NCBI GenBank assembly: GCA_017414725.1
Contig: JAFQKZ010000136.1
Location: 1 to 5,346, forward strand
From: Clostridia bacterium
GTDB taxonomy: Bacteria; Bacillota; Clostridia; Oscillospirales; Acutalibacteraceae
Reading direction: 5' to 3'
DNA length: 5,346 nucleotides
Shown: one piece after another, positions 4,814-5,346 of the stretch
Position numbering within the stretch: the stretch's first letter is position 1
Layout: every line of letters begins with the position of its first letter
Position numbers and translations under genes: made by a program
Notes under the pieces: generated by a model
Databases searched by the model: none
The model's input: only the letters and a program-made list of their open reading frames with translations
Told to the model about the DNA's origin: nothing

Positions 4814-5346
4814 ATGAATAATACAAACAATAATATAATAAATGCCCTTGATAAGATTATAAAAAATAAAAACAAACTTTCGGAATTTTTGTTACTAAAA
4901 AATATTGACGATATTTATAATTTTTTGAATAGAGAAACAGAGAATAATAATATTTCTCAAGAAGAATTTGGAGATTTTCTGCTAATAATTTTAGATAATT
5001 TATTAAAACAAGAAAATATAAATATTTTAGATGATTCAGAAATAGACACAATTTCAGGTGGAACAAATAAATTTTTCTCAAAAACCATGGCTACGATATT
5101 AGGTACGCTTTCAATGTACACGGGTAATATTTCAAACCAGAATATTCAAGCTATTAGTAATACAAAGACTTCTAATTCTATGAGTATTTCTGAAGTACAA
5201 GATAAAATAGGTAATTTGAGCAAAGAAGAAATCGAGAAAATACAAAAAGATTTAAAAAAAGAAATAAAGAAGCACGGGCTAGAAAAATATTTGAAAATTC
5301 ATAAATCAAAAGACAAAAACTGGCAATATGTATTTAACAAAGACGG
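4814..5346 (+). CDS. Second Nif11-type leader protein with large cargo (3' truncated by window)
   Basis: This gene has 177 complete codons from the ATG at 4814, with the frame still open at the window end. GTGAG (4798-4802) is the likely ribosome site. An earlier ATG at 4803 stops after four codons. Residues 1-83 are a helical, acidic leader: ALDKIIKNKNKLSEF, then NIDDIYNFLNR and EEFGDFLLIILD, ending ILDDSEIDTISGG, with predicted cleavage after G83. Right after it, KTMATILGTLSMYTGNI (90-106) is a short hydrophobic segment that matches the same place in the gene at 264-1454. Residues 120-177 are charged and helical, Lys/Glu-rich (LSKEEIEKIQKDLKKEIKK, 135-153). The cargo is longer than a usual peptide core and is not recognised. 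Base composition is AT-rich throughout, unlike the other cargo. Export and maturation by a C39-peptidase ABC transporter is inferred from the double glycine; none is encoded in this window. Confidence 0.72.
   Translation, partial: MNNTNNNIINALDKIIKNKNKLSEFLLLKNIDDIYNFLNRETENNNISQEEFGDFLLIILDNLLKQENINILDDSEIDTISGGTNKFFSKTMATILGTLSMYTGNISNQNIQAISNTKTSNSMSISEVQDKIGNLSKEEIEKIQKDLKKEIKKHGLEKYLKIHKSKDKNWQYVFNKD

Noticed and set aside
4857..5081. 74-codon minus-strand frame
   Set aside because: It is antisense to the second leader gene. Its Leu/Tyr/Phe/Lys-rich product is the complement of AT-rich codons, and there is no start signal.

Overview
The window comes from a very AT-rich bacterium. Most genes use A/T-ending codons, have asparagine/lysine/isoleucine-rich products, and include TTG starts behind purine-rich Shine-Dalgarno (SD) sites. 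A RecD2-type helicase, an NfnAB-type transhydrogenase and Nif11-type leader peptides together point to a low-GC Bacillota, most likely a Clostridia-type anaerobe. A host-associated or reduced lifestyle would fit the base composition, but nothing here proves it.

Layout from left to right. (1) The last 49 codons of recD2 on +. (2) A convergent cassette on -: one gene (264-1454) with its own consensus promoter, enclosed by two exact 23-bp direct repeats (94-116 and 1547-1569). The left repeat lies inside the recD2 3' end. The gene encodes a Nif11-type double-glycine leader joined to about 319 residues of unrecognised cargo. The leader part is AT-rich like the rest of the window, while the cargo part (about 175-1100) is close to 50% G+C in sampled lines. 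The product therefore looks like native export-leader DNA joined to foreign cargo. (3) A compact unit at 1686-1931 on -: a perfect TTGACA-17-TATAAT promoter followed by about 211 nt whose two ends pair in a 26-bp interrupted helix enclosing further hairpins. I read this as a structured non-coding RNA. It also holds a 22-codon frame for a cationic amphipathic peptide, whose strong SD lies in a hairpin. (4) nfnA-nfnB on -, the two subunits of the electron-bifurcating NADH-dependent reduced ferredoxin:NADP+ oxidoreductase. (5) Divergent on +, a small flavodoxin-fold, Cys-rich FMN reductase-like protein, followed 31 nt later by a second leader-plus-cargo gene that runs off the window.

How the parts relate. 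The nfn pair and the flavoprotein form a redox-balancing group around a shared divergent promoter region. The two leader-bearing genes flank that housekeeping block. They share leader architecture and a conserved hydrophobic segment just after the double glycine, but their cargoes look unrelated. This suggests a family of larger proteins exported by a C39-peptidase ABC transporter that is not encoded in this window. The cassette repeats and composition shift suggest that new cargo reaches this family by horizontal transfer.
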